Shown here piece after piece: positions 5,747 through 6,961 of a stretch of DNA of 6,961 nt (position 1 is its first letter; each line of letters begins with the position of its first letter). The notes under the pieces are model-generated. The model was not told the DNA's origin and searched no databases. It was given only the letters and a program-made list of their open reading frames with translations. This DNA is from Sulfurimonas sp. Its GTDB lineage: Bacteria; Campylobacterota; Campylobacteria; Campylobacterales; Sulfurimonadaceae. Both the position numbers and the translations under genes were made by a program. The stretch is taken from the NCBI GenBank assembly GCA_027083475.1, contig JALWON010000109.1:1-6961 (forward strand). Direction: 5' to 3'.

Positions 5747-6961
5747 ATGTTAAAATCACTTTTCTCCGGAGTAGCCGGACTCCAGTCGCATCAAATTGCG
5801 ATGGATGTCGAATCAAATAATATTGCCAATGTAAACACAACTGGGTTTAAATACTCTCGTGCAAACTTTTCGGACCTTTTAGCACAAACAAAAGCCATTG
5901 CTACAGCACCACAAGGAGCACTTGGAGGAAAAAATCCTGTACAAGTGGGTCTTGGTTCTACAGTCAGCTCTACGACACGTATATTTTCTCAAGGAAGTAT
6001 CCAAAACTCTGGTAAGAATACAGATGTTGCTATTCAAGGTGATGGTTTTTTCATCATTTCTCCAGATGGAGGGAATACTTATAAATATACTAGATCAGGA
6101 GATTTTAAATTTGATGCAGGCGGGAACTTTGTCGATAACAATGGCTTTATTGCACAAGGATGGCTCAGAAACAAAACAACAGGAAAAGTTGATTCCACTG
6201 CACCTATCACAGACATTAAAATCGCTCCAGGGCTCACGACTCCTGCACAACCCACGGGAACAGTTGTACTTAAAGCAAATCTAAATTCTGGTCCTATTGT
6301 CAAAAGTTTTTCTCCTGCTTATCAAGTGCCATCTGGTACTCCAGCCTTACCATTTACGGCAACACAACCTGCAGTAGATGCAAATGGAAATCCAATTGCA
6401 TCTGGAGATGTTGGTGTTATGTACAATGAAACAGGGAATGCTTTTGCTTTACAAAATGGACAAGGTGTATGGGCATCTTTTATCAGCTCAACATCAACAT
6501 CAACTAATGCTGTCACAACTCCAACTACTGATGATACACAAACTATTGTTTTCAATCTTGACCCTACAAAATCGCCTTCCACAGCAACAGCAACTTATAC
6601 ACTCCTCGCTGCAAATAGTGTCGCACAAAATGCTTCTCTTGAAGCAGCTGCTATTAATGCTATTAAAGGGACAACAGGTATCACAGCTACAGTTGATGCC
6701 AATAATAAAATTGTACTCACCAATGACAATGGTACAGCTTCTGCATCACATAATATTAATATCGCTTCTGTCTCTTCTGCCGGTGGTCTCACAACTGCCT
6801 TTAATGCAAGTGAAGATAGCCATACAGCATATAAATACACCTATAATTCTGCAAGTGCCACCACAGCTGCAGGTGCAGACAAAGAGTTTAAAACACTTGC
6901 AGATTTACGTGAAGCTTTAGAAACCCAAGCCAAAGCACATAGTACAACTCCTACCAATAAC
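5747..6961 (+). CDS. flgE: Flagellar hook protein FlgE, copy 2 (long form, C-terminus beyond window)
   Basis: The frame runs 405 codons without a stop to the window edge, so the C-terminal hook helix is missing and the full protein is longer than copy 1. The N-terminus, MLKSLFSGVAGLQSHQIAMD and then NNIANVNTTGFK (24-35), is the flagellar rod/hook D0 signature. NTDVAIQGDGFFII (91-104) and YTRSGDFKFDAGGNFV match the D1 region of FlgE. The middle is a long Thr/Ala/Asn-rich, strand-forming region. It includes AAINAIKGTTGITATVD (301-317), continuing to about residue 340, which resembles the flagellin hook IN motif. Large hook proteins with extra surface domains are known in Campylobacter and Helicobacter, and this copy is the better candidate for the main hook subunit. 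It has its own sigma-54 promoter and AAAGGA site and shares D0/D1 motifs with copy 1, so the two are paralogues. Confidence 0.92.
   Translation, partial: MLKSLFSGVAGLQSHQIAMDVESNNIANVNTTGFKYSRANFSDLLAQTKAIATAPQGALGGKNPVQVGLGSTVSSTTRIFSQGSIQNSGKNTDVAIQGDGFFIISPDGGNTYKYTRSGDFKFDAGGNFVDNNGFIAQGWLRNKTTGKVDSTAPITDIKIAPGLTTPAQPTGTVVLKANLNSGPIVKSFSPAYQVPSGTPALPFTATQPAVDANGNPIASGDVGVMYNETGNAFALQNGQGVWASFISSTSTSTNAVTTPTTDDTQTIVFNLDPTKSPSTATATYTLLAANSVAQNASLEAAAINAIKGTTGITATVDANNKIVLTNDNGTASASHNINIASVSSAGGLTTAFNASEDSHTAYKYTYNSASATTAAGADKEFKTLADLREALETQAKAHSTTPTNN

Noticed and set aside
5898..6284. A 128-codon plus-strand open frame
   Set aside because: It is an out-of-frame reading of the long hook gene, whose own frame (from 5747) matches FlgE motifs throughout.
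6378..6920. A 180-codon plus-strand open frame rich in Leu, Gln and Met
   Set aside because: Its composition is an artefact of reading the Thr/Ala/Asn-rich hook coding region in another frame; no domain is recognisable.

Overview
The window looks like chromosomal DNA from a motile member of the Campylobacterota (Epsilonproteobacteria), most like the Sulfurimonas/Sulfuricurvum/Campylobacter group. The reasons are the AT-rich composition, the gene order fliK-flgD-flgE seen in that phylum, a hook-type protein duplicated as in Campylobacter and Helicobacter, AAAGGA-type ribosome binding sites, and two close matches to the RpoN (sigma-54) promoter that drives hook and rod genes in these bacteria. 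The genus is an inference; no marker here fixes it.

Left edge (1-137): the first 25 codons of msrA (methionine sulfoxide reductase A) run leftward off the window. A gap of about 60 bp, probably holding back-to-back promoters, separates it from dnaG. Region 137-1783 is dnaG, the replication primase, with all key motifs intact. The most likely start is the internal ATG at 137, not the upstream ATG at 92. Region 1828-2250 encodes a 140-residue protein that reads as a minimal, degenerate GGDEF-like domain. It has an EGDYF sequence where GGDEF is expected, preceded at the correct distance by an RxxD inhibitory-site-like motif.

Flagellar block (2270-6961): a sigma-54 promoter precedes fliK (hook-length control), followed closely by flgD (hook cap) and a 418-residue hook-family gene (flgE-like, copy 1). 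After an 84-bp gap with its own sigma-54 promoter and a structured leader comes a second, larger hook gene (flgE-like, copy 2). It stays open through the right edge, so its C-terminus is missing. Together these genes supply the hook cap, the length ruler and two hook-family subunits, all secreted through the flagellar type III export apparatus during hook assembly.

No tRNA, rRNA, insertion sequence, CRISPR array or origin was seen. No stretch of more than 300 bases lacks a gene. The most interesting points are the degenerate GGDEF-like protein between dnaG and the flagellar operon, and the leader of the second hook gene. There, a perfect 7-bp complement of the Shine-Dalgarno sequence lies almost entirely upstream of the predicted sigma-54 start site, so read-through mRNA would mask the site while promoter-initiated mRNA would not.
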